From NCBI RefSeq assembly GCF_004135735.1, contig NZ_CP012670.1, positions 4,547,501 through 4,611,500 on the forward strand: a DNA stretch of 64,000 nt, read 5' to 3'. A model generated the notes under the pieces. It was not told the origin of the DNA, made no database searches, and worked only from the letters and a program-made list of their open reading frames with translations. The position numbers and the translations under genes are program-made. Positions 43,372-52,391 of the stretch are shown here, piece by piece (within the stretch, counting starts at the first letter, position 1; every line of letters starts with the position of its first letter). The DNA comes from Sorangium cellulosum (GTDB lineage: Bacteria > Myxococcota_A > Polyangia > Polyangiales > Polyangiaceae).

Positions 43372-44928
43372 TCAGTACGACTTCGCGAACACCACGCGCT
43401 GCGGGCTCGGCTTGCCGGTGAAGATGCACCGCCCCTCGCCGGCCACCGCGTCGGCCCACGGCGCCCCGTCGAACCCGCCGGTCGGGATGCAGCGGATGGT
43501 CACCTTGTAGGCGTTCTTCACCTCCGCCTCGATCTCGGGATCGCCGGACCAGTGCGCCAGCGCGAAGCCCCCTTGCGCCTCCTTGTCCCCCTTCGACGCG
43601 AAGAAGGCGTCGAAGTCGGCGCGATCGTTGATGACGTGCGTGTTCGCGTCGCGCATCGCGAGCGCGCGCGCGTAGAGCGCCGCCTGGATGTCGCCGAGGA
43701 TCTCGGTGATGCGCCCCACGAGCTCCCCGCGCGCCATGCTCGACTTGTCCTTCGGCGGGCGATCCCGGCGCGCGACCATCGCCACGCCGCTGTCGACGTC
43801 GCGCGGCCCGATCTCGATCCGGAGCGGGATCCCCTTCTTGACCCACTCCCACTGCTTGTCGCCGCCGCGGATGTCGCGCCGGTCGATCTCGACCTCGATC
43901 CGTCGCTCCCCGAAGCGCTGCGCCCGGAGCTCCTTCGCGAGCCCGTCGATGTACTCGTCGACCTTGGCGCGCGTGTCCTCGCCCCGGTAAACGGGCAGGA
44001 TCACGACGTGCGCGGGCGCGAGGCGCGGCGGGAGCACCAGGCCGTCGTCGTCGCCGTGGGTCATGATCAGCCCGCCGACGAGGCGGGTCGACACGCCCCA
44101 CGACGTCGTCCAGGCGTACTCCTCGGTCTCCTCCTTGGTCTGGAACTTGATGCCGCTCGCCTTCGCGAAGTTCTGCCCGAGGAAGTGGCTCGTGCCGGCC
44201 TGCAACGCCTTGCGGTCCTGCATCATCGCCTCGATCGCGTACGTGTCGACGGCGCCGGGGAAGCGCTCGCTCGCCGTCTTCGGCCCCTCGAGGACCGGCA
44301 TCGCCAGGAAGTCGCGCGCGAAGGTCGAGTAGACGCCGAGCATGCGCAGCGTCTCCTCGCGCGCCTCGTCCGCGGTCGCGTGCGCGGTGTGCCCCTCCTG
44401 CCACAGGAACTCCGCCGTCCGCAGGAACAGGCGCGTCCGCAGCTCCCAGCGCACGACGTTCGCCCACTGGTTGATCAGAAGCGGCAGATCCCGGTAGCTC
44501 TGGACCCAGCTCGCGAACGCCGCGCCGATGATCGTCTCGGAGGTGGGGCGCACGATGAGCGGCTCCTCCAGCCGGGCCTGGGGGTCGGGGATGAGCCCGC
44601 CGCCCGGGCCGGCCACGAGCCGGTGGTGCGTGACCACGGCGCACTCCTTCGCGAACCCCTCGACGTGCTCCGCTTCCTTCTCGAGGAACGACTTCGGGAT
44701 GAACAACGGGAAGTAGGCGTTCTTGTGCCCGGTCGCCTTGAACATGCCGTCGAGCTCGCGCTGGATGTTCTCCCAGATCGCGTAGCCCCACGGCTTGATC
44801 ACCATGCAGCCACGGACCGGGGAGGTCTCCGCGAGGTCGGCCGCGCGCACGACCTGCTGGTACCACTCCGGGTAGTCCTCGTTGCGCGTGGGCGTGATGG
44901 CGGTCTTCGGCGCTTCGTTCTTGGCCAC
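43372..44928 (-). CDS. proS: Prolyl-tRNA synthetase (archaeal/eukaryal-like type)
   Basis: Charges tRNA-Pro. The 518-aa protein is of the shorter class II type without the bacterial insertion (editing) domain. Motif 2 region is LIVRPTSETIIGAAF, the motif 3 region TRLVGGLIMTHGDDDGLVLP, and the C terminus ends in FAKSY with a final Tyr, typical of this type. The start is GTG 44928 (MAKNEAPKTAITPTRNEDYP), with GAGGAG about 10 nt upstream. The frame extends further but is low-complexity there. Divergent from the asparaginase gene. Confidence 0.95.
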   Translation of the reverse strand: MAKNEAPKTAITPTRNEDYPEWYQQVVRAADLAETSPVRGCMVIKPWGYAIWENIQRELDGMFKATGHKNAYFPLFIPKSFLEKEAEHVEGFAKECAVVTHHRLVAGPGGGLIPDPQARLEEPLIVRPTSETIIGAAFASWVQSYRDLPLLINQWANVVRWELRTRLFLRTAEFLWQEGHTAHATADEAREETLRMLGVYSTFARDFLAMPVLEGPKTASERFPGAVDTYAIEAMMQDRKALQAGTSHFLGQNFAKASGIKFQTKEETEEYAWTTSWGVSTRLVGGLIMTHGDDDGLVLPPRLAPAHVVILPVYRGEDTRAKVDEYIDGLAKELRAQRFGERRIEVEIDRRDIRGGDKQWEWVKKGIPLRIEIGPRDVDSGVAMVARRDRPPKDKSSMARGELVGRITEILGDIQAALYARALAMRDANTHVINDRADFDAFFASKGDKEAQGGFALAHWSGDPEIEAEVKNAYKVTIRCIPTGGFDGAPWADAVAGEGRCIFTGKPSPQRVVFAKSY

Positions 44929-45182
44929 GGTGTCTGCTCTCCTCGATGGGCGGCGTCCGGCGAGGCCGCCGGCGCCCCACGGCGGGCGCCCGGCCGGCGC
45001 CGGCCCCGCGGCGGGGCTGCACGCGCGACGTATCAGGAGCGCGGCAAGGTGTCGAGCGCAGCGGTCCGGCCCGGCGCCCCCGCCAGCGCCCCGGTCGGCG
45101 GGGGCGCGCCTCGCGCCGTTCCGGCCGCATGCCCGGCCGGCTTCGCGGCGACGCGCGGTCATGGTACGCGCAGGGGAACGAC

Positions 45183-46076
45183 GTGAAACACGTCATCCTC
45201 ACGCACGGCGGGGTGACCTCCCCGCAAAGCCACGCGGACAGCTGCGCCGCGGCCGCCGACGATGCCCTCGCCGTGCTGAACGCCGGCGGAGAGGCGCTCG
45301 GGGCCGCGATCGCGGCGGTCGCGCGCCTGGAGGACGACCCGCGCTTCAACGCCGGGACGGGCTCGAACCTCCGCCTGGACGGGCGGACGATCGAGATGGA
45401 TGCCGCCGTGATGGCCAGCGACGGGCGGTTCGGCGCCGTCGCGTCCATCGAGCGGGTGAAGAACCCCGTCCTCGTCGCCGCGAAGGTGCTGGAGACGCCG
45501 CACCTGCTCCTCGCCGGCGTCGGGGCGACCGCCTTCGCGCGTCGGCTCGGGTTCGACGACCACGATCCGGTCACCGAGGGGGCGCGGGAGAAGCACGCCC
45601 GCGCCCTCGCCGCGCTGGGCGGCAACGGGGACGGCGATTTCTCGAGCGACGCGGCGCGGTTCCATGCGCTCACCGCGAAGCGGTTCTGGAACTTCGACGC
45701 CGAGCCGCTCGAGTGCGACACCGTCGGCGCCGTCGTGCGCGACGCGCACGGCCGCTTCGCCGCCGCGGCGTCCACCGGCGGCTCGACCTACATGCTGCGC
45801 GGCCGCGTCGGCGACGTGCCGCTCCTCGGCGCGGGGATCTACGCGGGCCCGCACGGCGCCGTGGCGGCGACCGGGATCGGCGAGGAGATCGCGCGCCGCT
45901 TCCTCGCGCGCACGGTCTACGACTGGCTCGCCGACGGCGTCGCGCCCGCGCGCGCGGCCCAGCGCGGCGTCGCCATGTTCCCCGACGTGCTCGCGATCGG
46001 CGTGCTGGTCGTCGGGAGGACGGGCCAGGCGGTCGCGTCGAACCGCACCATGGCGAGCGCGCAGCTCGTGGGCTGA
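45183..46076 (+). CDS. Isoaspartyl peptidase/L-asparaginase (Ntn hydrolase, T2 family)
   Basis: 297 aa. Self-processing N-terminal-nucleophile hydrolase. Autocleavage is expected before the Thr of CDTVGAVVRDAHGRFAAAAS, with TVG typical of plant-type asparaginases. Further marks are NAGTGSNLRLDGRTIEMDAA in the alpha part and STGGSTYMLRGRVGDVPLLG (substrate loop) in the beta part. GTG 45183 is preceded by AGGGGAA, which fixes the start; upstream open frame is low-complexity. It hydrolyses beta-aspartyl peptides and asparagine in known members. No signal peptide, so cytosolic. Confidence 0.92.
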   Translation: MKHVILTHGGVTSPQSHADSCAAAADDALAVLNAGGEALGAAIAAVARLEDDPRFNAGTGSNLRLDGRTIEMDAAVMASDGRFGAVASIERVKNPVLVAAKVLETPHLLLAGVGATAFARRLGFDDHDPVTEGAREKHARALAALGGNGDGDFSSDAARFHALTAKRFWNFDAEPLECDTVGAVVRDAHGRFAAAASTGGSTYMLRGRVGDVPLLGAGIYAGPHGAVAATGIGEEIARRFLARTVYDWLADGVAPARAAQRGVAMFPDVLAIGVLVVGRTGQAVASNRTMASAQLVG

Positions 46077-46089
46077 GGGACCGCAGACG

Positions 46090-47607
46090 ATGCACAGCAG
46101 AGACCCTGACGCGATCGTGGTGGGAGCGGGGCCGAACGGCCTCACGGCGGCGGCGTACCTCGCCCGCGCGGGCCTGTCGGTGCTCGTGCTGGAGGCCGAG
46201 CAGGAGCCGGGCGGCGCCGTGCGCACGCGCGAGGTGACGCTCCCGGGCTTCCGCCACGACCTGGGCGCGGCGTTCTTCCCCTTCGGGCAGACGAGCCCCG
46301 CGCTGCTGCCGCTCGACCTGCCGGGCGCGGGCCTCGTGTGGCGCCACGCGCCGATCGACAGCGCCCACCCGGCGCCCGACGGGACGTGCGCGTCGATCGC
46401 GCGCGACGTCGAGGCGACGGCGCGGTCGCTCGGCGAGGACGACGGCCCCACCTGGCGCCGGATCGCCGGGTGGCACGCGCGCACGCGCGAGCGGATGCTG
46501 GACGCGCTCCTCTCCACGCCGCCCGCGCTCGGCGCGATGCTGCGCTTCGGTCCGCTCAACCTGCTCCGCCTCGCGCAGGTGGTCCTCTCGAGCGGCCGCG
46601 GCTTCGCGACGCGCACCTTCCGGACCGAGGCGGCCCGGCGCGTGGTCCCCGGCCTCGCCCTCCACACGGACGTGGGCCCGGAGGATCCCTGCGGGGCCAT
46701 CGTGGGGTTCATGCTCACCCTGCTCGCATCGAGCGGCGGCTTCGCGGTGCCCGAGGGTGGCGCCGGCGCGATCACGCGCGCCCTGCTCCGGCGCGTCGAG
46801 GAGGGCGGGGGCGGCGTCCGTTGCGGCGCCCGGGTCGAGCAGATCCTCGTCCGAGAGGGGCGCGCGGTCGCGGTCCGGCTCGCGGGCGGCGAGGAGATCA
46901 GCGCCCGTCGCGCGATCGTCGCCGATCTCGCCGCGCCGACGCTCTACCTCCGCCTGCTCGACGCGGGGGTCGTCCCGGCCCGGATACAGCGCGCCATGCG
47001 CCGGTTCCGCCAGGGGTTCGGCACCTTCAAGATGGACTGGGCGCTCGACGGGCCGGTCCCCTGGTCGCACGAGGACGCCGCGCGCGCCGCGGTCGTGCAC
47101 GCGGGCGACAGCCTCGACGATCTGGCCGCGTTCACGCGGCAGGTGCGGGCGGGCGCGCTCCCCGATCATCCGTACCTCGTGATCGGACAGCAGTCGCTGG
47201 TCGATCCCACCCGCGCGCCGGCGGGGCGCCACACCCTCTGGGCCTACTCGCGCGTCCCCTCCTCCATCGACGGCGGCTGGGCGGCCTCGCGCGAGCGCTT
47301 CGCCGATCGCGTCGAGGCGCGGCTCGAGGAGCTCGCCCCGGGCTTCCGGCGGCGGATCCTCGCGCGGGCGATCTGGTCGCCGGACGATCTCGAGGCGATG
47401 GACGCGAACCTCCTCGGCGGCGATCTCGGCGGAGGCTCCGCCGACATCCGGCATCAGCTCTTCTTCCGGCCGGTGTTCCCCTATTTCCGCTACCGGACGC
47501 CGGTCCGAGGCCTGTACCTGGGCTCGTCCTACGCGCACCCGGGCGCCGGGGTCCACGGCGCGTGCGGGCGCAACGCCGCGCTGGCGGTGCTGGAGGACGA
47601 AGGCTGA
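46090..47607 (+). CDS. FAD-dependent oxidoreductase, phytoene desaturase-like
   Basis: 505 aa. The N-terminal dinucleotide-binding motif is AIVVGAGPNGLTAAAYLARA (residues 8-27), followed by LEAEQEPGGAVRT. A hydrophobic middle domain and a C-terminal FAD-contact segment (LYLGSSYAHPGAGVHGACGR) match the carotenoid/retinoid dehydrogenase-like NAD(P)/FAD family. The gene starts 13 nt after the asparaginase stop (ATG 46090). No other carotenoid genes are nearby, so a role in pigment synthesis is not supported by context; the substrate is unknown. Confidence 0.88.
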   Translation: MHSRDPDAIVVGAGPNGLTAAAYLARAGLSVLVLEAEQEPGGAVRTREVTLPGFRHDLGAAFFPFGQTSPALLPLDLPGAGLVWRHAPIDSAHPAPDGTCASIARDVEATARSLGEDDGPTWRRIAGWHARTRERMLDALLSTPPALGAMLRFGPLNLLRLAQVVLSSGRGFATRTFRTEAARRVVPGLALHTDVGPEDPCGAIVGFMLTLLASSGGFAVPEGGAGAITRALLRRVEEGGGGVRCGARVEQILVREGRAVAVRLAGGEEISARRAIVADLAAPTLYLRLLDAGVVPARIQRAMRRFRQGFGTFKMDWALDGPVPWSHEDAARAAVVHAGDSLDDLAAFTRQVRAGALPDHPYLVIGQQSLVDPTRAPAGRHTLWAYSRVPSSIDGGWAASRERFADRVEARLEELAPGFRRRILARAIWSPDDLEAMDANLLGGDLGGGSADIRHQLFFRPVFPYFRYRTPVRGLYLGSSYAHPGAGVHGACGRNAALAVLEDEG

Positions 47608-47655
47608 GCCGCGGGCCCGTCGCCGCTCCTGGCCGCCGCCTCGCGGCGAGCGCCC

Positions 47656-49359
47656 CTATTTCGAGCGCGACGGCGGGCCGTCCCGGTAGTCGGACCGCTT
47701 CAGCCCGTGGCTGGCGATCTTCTCCTGGAGCGTGCGCAGCGGCATCCTGAGCCGGCGCGCCGCCATGGCCAGGTTGCCGTTGGTCGCGCGGAGCGCGTCG
47801 AGGATGATCTCGGCCTCCAGGCGATCCATCTGCGCCTTCAGCCCGATCATCGGCGCTGGTCCGGGCGTCGCGATCTCGATGGCCGGCCGCTCCGCGGGCG
47901 GCGGCGGCGTGGAGAGCTTCCGCGCCGAGAGGTTGTGGAGGCCCTCCGGCAGGTCGAGCGGCGTGATGACGCTCCCCCGCGCGATGACGACGGCGCGCTC
48001 GATGGCGCTGCGCAGCTCGCGCACGTTCCCGGGCCACGGATACTGCTCGAGCAACGCGAGCGTCTCCGGAGAGAGCGAGCGCACGTTCCGGCGGTGCACC
48101 TCGTTCGCCTGCTGGAGGAAGCGCTGGGCCAGCGGCCCGATGTCCTCCCGCCGCTCGCAGAGCGGAGGGATGCGCAGCGGCACCGCGTTGAGCCGGTAGA
48201 GGAGGTCCGGGCGAAACGTGCCCGCCTCGCACATCGCCTCGAGGTCGCGGTGCGTGGTCGCGACGATCCGCACGTCCACCTCGATCTCCCGCGTCGAGCC
48301 GACGCGGACCACGCGACGGGTGTCGAGCACGTGCAGCAGCGCCGCCTGCGAGGAGAGCGGGAGGTCGCCCACCTCGTCGAGCACCACCGTGCCCCCGGCG
48401 CACGCCTCGAAGACGCCCTCGTGCGCCTGGGTCGCGCCGGCGAACGCGCCGGCCTCGTGGCCGAAGAGCGTGCTCTCCAGGAGCTGCGCGGGCACGCCGC
48501 TGCACCCGACGCGCACCATCTGCTTCTTGTGGCGCGGTCCGGCCTCGTGGATCAGCCGCGCGAACACGTCCTTGCCCGTCCCCGTCTCGCCCTGGAGCAG
48601 CACCGGGGCGGACGAGCGCGCGAGGCGCATGGCGGTCTCGAGCACCGGCCGCATGGCGGGGCTGCGCATCACGAGCCCCTCGTCGCTGATCGCGCGCATC
48701 CCGCCAGCCGGCGTCGGCCCGCCCATCAGGCCATCGGCGCTCGGCAGCGGCGTCCGCTCCAGCGCGCCGCGAGGGGCGTCCAGCAGATCGAGGTTGAGCA
48801 CCGGCAGCTCGGCGCTCGCGATCACGCGCAGCGACGCCGTGATCTCCCCGAGCATCACCTCGTCCCCCGGCTTCAAGACGCCCCGCTCGACGCGCTGCCC
48901 GCGCAGGAAGGTGCCGTTCGTCGAGCCGAGATCCTCGACGAGCACGTCGCCGCGCTGGAACGTGAAGCGCGCGTGACGGCGCGACAGGCTGCGTTCCATG
49001 ATCGCGACATCGGCGGTCGGATCCCGGCCGATGACGACCCCTACGCCCTCGGTCAACCGCACCGTCTCGGTGCCGTGCCGGTGGTAGATCATGAGCAGCA
49101 CGTGCGGCTGCGGCGCGCGCCCGCGGCTCAGCTCCGCGAGCGCGTCGCGGACCTGCGACATGGCGATCGGGTCGGTCTCGCTCGCGCGCGACTCGCTCCG
49201 GAGCTCGTGCGCCGCGGCGCCCTCGGCCTGCGCGGAGGGCTGCGGGGCCATCGCGGCCACGGGCGCGTCACCTTCCGCGCGCCCCCCCTCGGGCGTCGCC
49301 GGTCCGCCGACATCCGGCGAAGGGTGACTCCTCGAAACGGCCGGGCGCGAGTGATTCAT
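47656..49359 (-). CDS. FHA-domain sigma54-type AAA+ transcriptional activator with variant GAFAGA loop
   Basis: 567 aa. FHA domain at about 95-180 (VGVVIGRDPTADVAIMERSL, RRHARF, GSTNGTF), which binds phosphothreonine, so a Ser/Thr kinase input is likely. AAA+ domain at about 228-460: Walker A GETGTGKD (257-264), Walker B VVLDEVGDL, arginine finger region. The sigma54-contact loop reads GAFAGA (304-309) instead of GAFTGA. The C-terminal Fis-type helix-turn-helix is RATNGNLAMAARRLRMPLRT then LQEKIAS. ATG 49359 follows GAGAGAACG. An upstream in-frame ATG at 49443 is possible but lacks a ribosome binding site. Confidence 0.92.
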   Translation of the reverse strand: MNHSRPAVSRSHPSPDVGGPATPEGGRAEGDAPVAAMAPQPSAQAEGAAAHELRSESRASETDPIAMSQVRDALAELSRGRAPQPHVLLMIYHRHGTETVRLTEGVGVVIGRDPTADVAIMERSLSRRHARFTFQRGDVLVEDLGSTNGTFLRGQRVERGVLKPGDEVMLGEITASLRVIASAELPVLNLDLLDAPRGALERTPLPSADGLMGGPTPAGGMRAISDEGLVMRSPAMRPVLETAMRLARSSAPVLLQGETGTGKDVFARLIHEAGPRHKKQMVRVGCSGVPAQLLESTLFGHEAGAFAGATQAHEGVFEACAGGTVVLDEVGDLPLSSQAALLHVLDTRRVVRVGSTREIEVDVRIVATTHRDLEAMCEAGTFRPDLLYRLNAVPLRIPPLCERREDIGPLAQRFLQQANEVHRRNVRSLSPETLALLEQYPWPGNVRELRSAIERAVVIARGSVITPLDLPEGLHNLSARKLSTPPPPAERPAIEIATPGPAPMIGLKAQMDRLEAEIILDALRATNGNLAMAARRLRMPLRTLQEKIASHGLKRSDYRDGPPSRSK

Positions 49360-49608
49360 TCGTTCTCTCTCATGCGTGCCCGAGGAGACCCCGGCGACGG
49401 ATGCTGGCTCGCGAGCCCTGCTCGCGCTCATCCTTGATTCCATGACGATATGCCGCGGGGAGGTGATCGCGCAAGGCGCGAGCAGCCGGCCACCAGGCGC
49501 CCATGCGCTGGCCGGCCTCGGATCCTGACCAGCCTCGCGTCGCTTCAGGAGCGCGACGCCCCGCGCGCTCCCCACCCCGCGCGACACGGCGTCGCCGCGG
49601 CGATCGGC

Positions 49609-50637
49609 TCAGATGCGGCCCGCGACCTGCTCGCCGGCGCTGGACGAGCGAGCAGGCGACGCGGCCGGCTCCTCGGCCCGGCAGTGCGCGCCGAACCGCG
49701 TGCACGGAATGTCCTCGATGGGCGGAAGCTCGACGTAGCCGCGGTGGACGGCGATCTCGTTGAAGCAGCGCCCGAGCCAGCCCGGGATGACGAGCGCGTA
49801 GGTGCGCGCGAGCCGCCTGGGATCGTCCAGCGTGCGCAGCATGGCCTGGTAGGTGACCTCGCCATAGGTCGCCTTGAAGGCCGCCGCCTGCTCGGGGCGC
49901 GCGACCCAGTTCACGACGCCCGCGCGATCCGCCTCCGGGTGGAACTGGACCGCCTCGACGCCCGGCGCGACCTCCAGGCCGAGGATCGCCCGGCCCTTCG
50001 AGATGCCGTCACGGCTCTCGCGGGCAAGGAGCTTGCCCCCGTACGACGAGAGCCGTCCTTCATCGAGATTCACCGCCTCCCAGTTGCGGTGCTCGAACGC
50101 GAAGAGGCGGTCACCGAAGGGAGACAGCAGCGGATGCCGCTGGCCAGCAGGGGTCGTGTAGATGGGCATCACGCCGAACTTGCGATCGGCGCGCGGGACG
50201 ATGTCGGCCAGCCGGAAGTGATGGACGACGAGCTCGAACGAGTAGCAGATCGCGAAGAGCGCGCGCCGGTCTCCGCCCCCCCGGATCGCCGACTCGACGA
50301 CGCCATCGAGCAGGCGTGAGAAGTCGCGCGTCCAAGGCTCCCCTTCCCCATCGAATGGAGAGCCGGGCCCCCCCGACGAGAGGTACAGATCACAGGCCTC
50401 CGGGATCGGGGCGTTGGTGTCGCGGGGCGAGACCTCGACAACCTCGCAGATCATGCCCGGGTTGTGCGCCTGAACACGCTCGAAGAACGCCGCGACAATC
50501 CCGCGCAGGCAGCGCATCGCCTGGTTCACGTGGCCGTTGTTCATGTCCACGATGCACAGGCGCAGCGGCCGAAGCGACCGGCCGTTCACGACGGTATCTA
50601 TCCCATCAGGTGAAGTTGGGCGCGGATTTGAGCTCAT
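49609..50637 (-). CDS. Class I glutamine amidotransferase-like protein
   Basis: 342 aa. Oxyanion region LSSGGPGSPFD (about 87-97), nucleophile Cys131 in LFAICYSFELVV, and His233-Pro-Glu235 in VQFHPEADRAG make the Cys-His-Glu triad of class I amidotransferases. The GATase is not fused to a synthetase, and the C-terminal 90 residues contain an extra region with CxxxxGAHC (IPCTRFGAHC). The usual GICLGHQ is replaced by AICYSFE, so the nucleophile context is unusual. The start at ATG 50637 has no clear ribosome binding site. Acceptor substrate unknown. Confidence 0.8.
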   Translation of the reverse strand: MSSNPRPTSPDGIDTVVNGRSLRPLRLCIVDMNNGHVNQAMRCLRGIVAAFFERVQAHNPGMICEVVEVSPRDTNAPIPEACDLYLSSGGPGSPFDGEGEPWTRDFSRLLDGVVESAIRGGGDRRALFAICYSFELVVHHFRLADIVPRADRKFGVMPIYTTPAGQRHPLLSPFGDRLFAFEHRNWEAVNLDEGRLSSYGGKLLARESRDGISKGRAILGLEVAPGVEAVQFHPEADRAGVVNWVARPEQAAAFKATYGEVTYQAMLRTLDDPRRLARTYALVIPGWLGRCFNEIAVHRGYVELPPIEDIPCTRFGAHCRAEEPAASPARSSSAGEQVAGRI

Positions 50638-50786
50638 CGGGAAGTGGCAGAGCGCGGACGCAGGCCCCCGCAACTCCCCTGCATACCATCTCTCCGCCTC
50701 CACGGAAAGAAGGGTTTTCCCGGACCTGCGCTCGGCGTCATCAAAAGTCCTTCCTCGGCCCCGCGGTCCTGGGGATCCTGTGTGCG

Positions 50787-52310
50787 ATGAAGAAACAGAA
50801 TGTATCGCCGCGTGATCCTCTGACTCGCCGTGACGTGCTGACGGGGCTCGGCGCCGCGCTCGGCACCGCGACGTTCGGGTGCAACGCCGCCGAGAGCACG
50901 GCGTTTCAGGGTGACGCGGCGTCGAGCGGCGGCAGCGACGCATCCGGAGGCGCCGGCGTCGCGGGAGCGGAGGACGTCCCGGGAGGAGCGGGCAGCGCAG
51001 GACAGGTGGGAGACGGCAGGGGCGACGGCGCCGCCGCGGATCGCTGCGCGGAGACAGGCGACCTGAGCCCGGAAGAGCTGCTCGCGCCCGTCAGCACCAT
51101 CGTCGTCCTGTGCATGGAGAATCGCTCGTTCGACCACTACCTCGGCTCGCTGCTGCTGAGGGAGGGCCGGCGGATCGATGGACTGACAGGGATGGAGTCG
51201 AACCGCGCGCCGGACGGGGCGCTGGTCTCGCCGTTCCAGCTCGACAACTTCACGCCCGCCGACCCGCCGCACAGCTGGGACGCGGCCCACGCGCAGTGGA
51301 ACCAGGGCAGGAACGACGGCTTCGTGGTCGCCCACGCGGGGCCCGACCAGCGGGACGTGATGGGCTACCACGTGCGGGAGCACCTGCCGATCCTCTACGC
51401 GCTCGCGGACGCGTCGGCGATCTGCGAGCGCTGGTTCTGCTCGGTGCTCGGCCCGACCTGGCCGAACCGGCTCTACCTGCACGGCGCGACGTCGAAGGGC
51501 GTCTCCCGGAACGCGCCGGTCATCGGCTTCACGAGCGTGTTCGAGCTGCTGAGCGACGCGGGGATCCCGAGCAGGAACTACTACCATGACGTCCCGTGGT
51601 GCTCGGGCGCGTACTTCAGGTTCAAGGGCGTCGCGGGGATCGAGCGCTTCTTCGAGGACGCGGCCGCCGGGCTGCTCCCGCCGTTCTCCATCATCGATCC
51701 CCAGTTCTTCGGCGCCGCGGCGAACGACGACCACCCCGACCACGACGTGCAGCTCGGGCAGGTGCTCATCGCCAGCATCTACAGCGCGCTGGCGAGGAGC
51801 CCGCAGTGGGGCCAGTGCCTCTTCGTGATCACGTACGACGAGCACGGCGGCTTCTTCGACCACGTCGCGCCCCCCACGACGGTGGACGACGACCCGCGGT
51901 TCTCGCAGCTCGGCTTCCGGGTCCCGTCGATCGTCGCGGGCCCGTTCGTCCGCGAGGGCTGCGCGGTGAGCGCGCAGCTCGAGCACGTGTCGGTCCTCCG
52001 CACCCTGGAGACGCGCTTCGGCATCCCCGCGCTGAACGCGCGCGCCAGCGCGGCGAACGACCTCTCGTGCTGCATCGACCCGGCGCTGCTCCGCTCGCCC
52101 CGAGCGCCGATCGTCCTGCCCCAGATCGAGGTCTCCCTGTCGCGGCTGCGGGCGCGGACCGCGCCCCGGATCTCCCAGCCGGAGCTGTGGGAGGCGGCGG
52201 AGCGCGGGCTCATCCCGCGGCACCTGGACCGCCGGGACGACGGCCCGCAGATCGCGCGGCGGGTGCTGGCCCACGCCGAGCGGCTCGGCGCGGCGCGGAT
52301 CAGGGACTGA
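50787..52310 (+). CDS. Tat-exported phosphoesterase of the phospholipase C/acid phosphatase family
   Basis: 507 aa. The twin-arginine signal LTRRDVLTGLGAALGTATFG has RR at about 14-15 and ends with a lipobox-like FGC, so export as a folded, possibly lipidated enzyme is likely. A Gly/Ala/Ser linker follows. The phosphoesterase domain (about 100-445) has IVVLCMENRSFDHYLGSL, the metal-binding ENRSFDH typical of the PF04185 family, and VITYDEHGGFFDHVAPP. It lacks the two C-terminal repeats of haemolytic phospholipase C. ATG 50787 is a good start, though the ribosome binding site is weak. Confidence 0.92.
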   Translation: MKKQNVSPRDPLTRRDVLTGLGAALGTATFGCNAAESTAFQGDAASSGGSDASGGAGVAGAEDVPGGAGSAGQVGDGRGDGAAADRCAETGDLSPEELLAPVSTIVVLCMENRSFDHYLGSLLLREGRRIDGLTGMESNRAPDGALVSPFQLDNFTPADPPHSWDAAHAQWNQGRNDGFVVAHAGPDQRDVMGYHVREHLPILYALADASAICERWFCSVLGPTWPNRLYLHGATSKGVSRNAPVIGFTSVFELLSDAGIPSRNYYHDVPWCSGAYFRFKGVAGIERFFEDAAAGLLPPFSIIDPQFFGAAANDDHPDHDVQLGQVLIASIYSALARSPQWGQCLFVITYDEHGGFFDHVAPPTTVDDDPRFSQLGFRVPSIVAGPFVREGCAVSAQLEHVSVLRTLETRFGIPALNARASAANDLSCCIDPALLRSPRAPIVLPQIEVSLSRLRARTAPRISQPELWEAAERGLIPRHLDRRDDGPQIARRVLAHAERLGAARIRD

Positions 52311-52391
52311 CCCGCGGCCGCTGGCCAGCCGCCGGGCGGCCCGCCGGCGCCGGGTTCGCCCGGAGGCGGGAGGTCTGATAGAAGCGCCGCC

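Noticed and set aside
46090..47607. Carotenoid biosynthesis cluster
   Set aside because: Only one desaturase-like gene; no crtB, crtE or other carotenoid genes in the neighbourhood.
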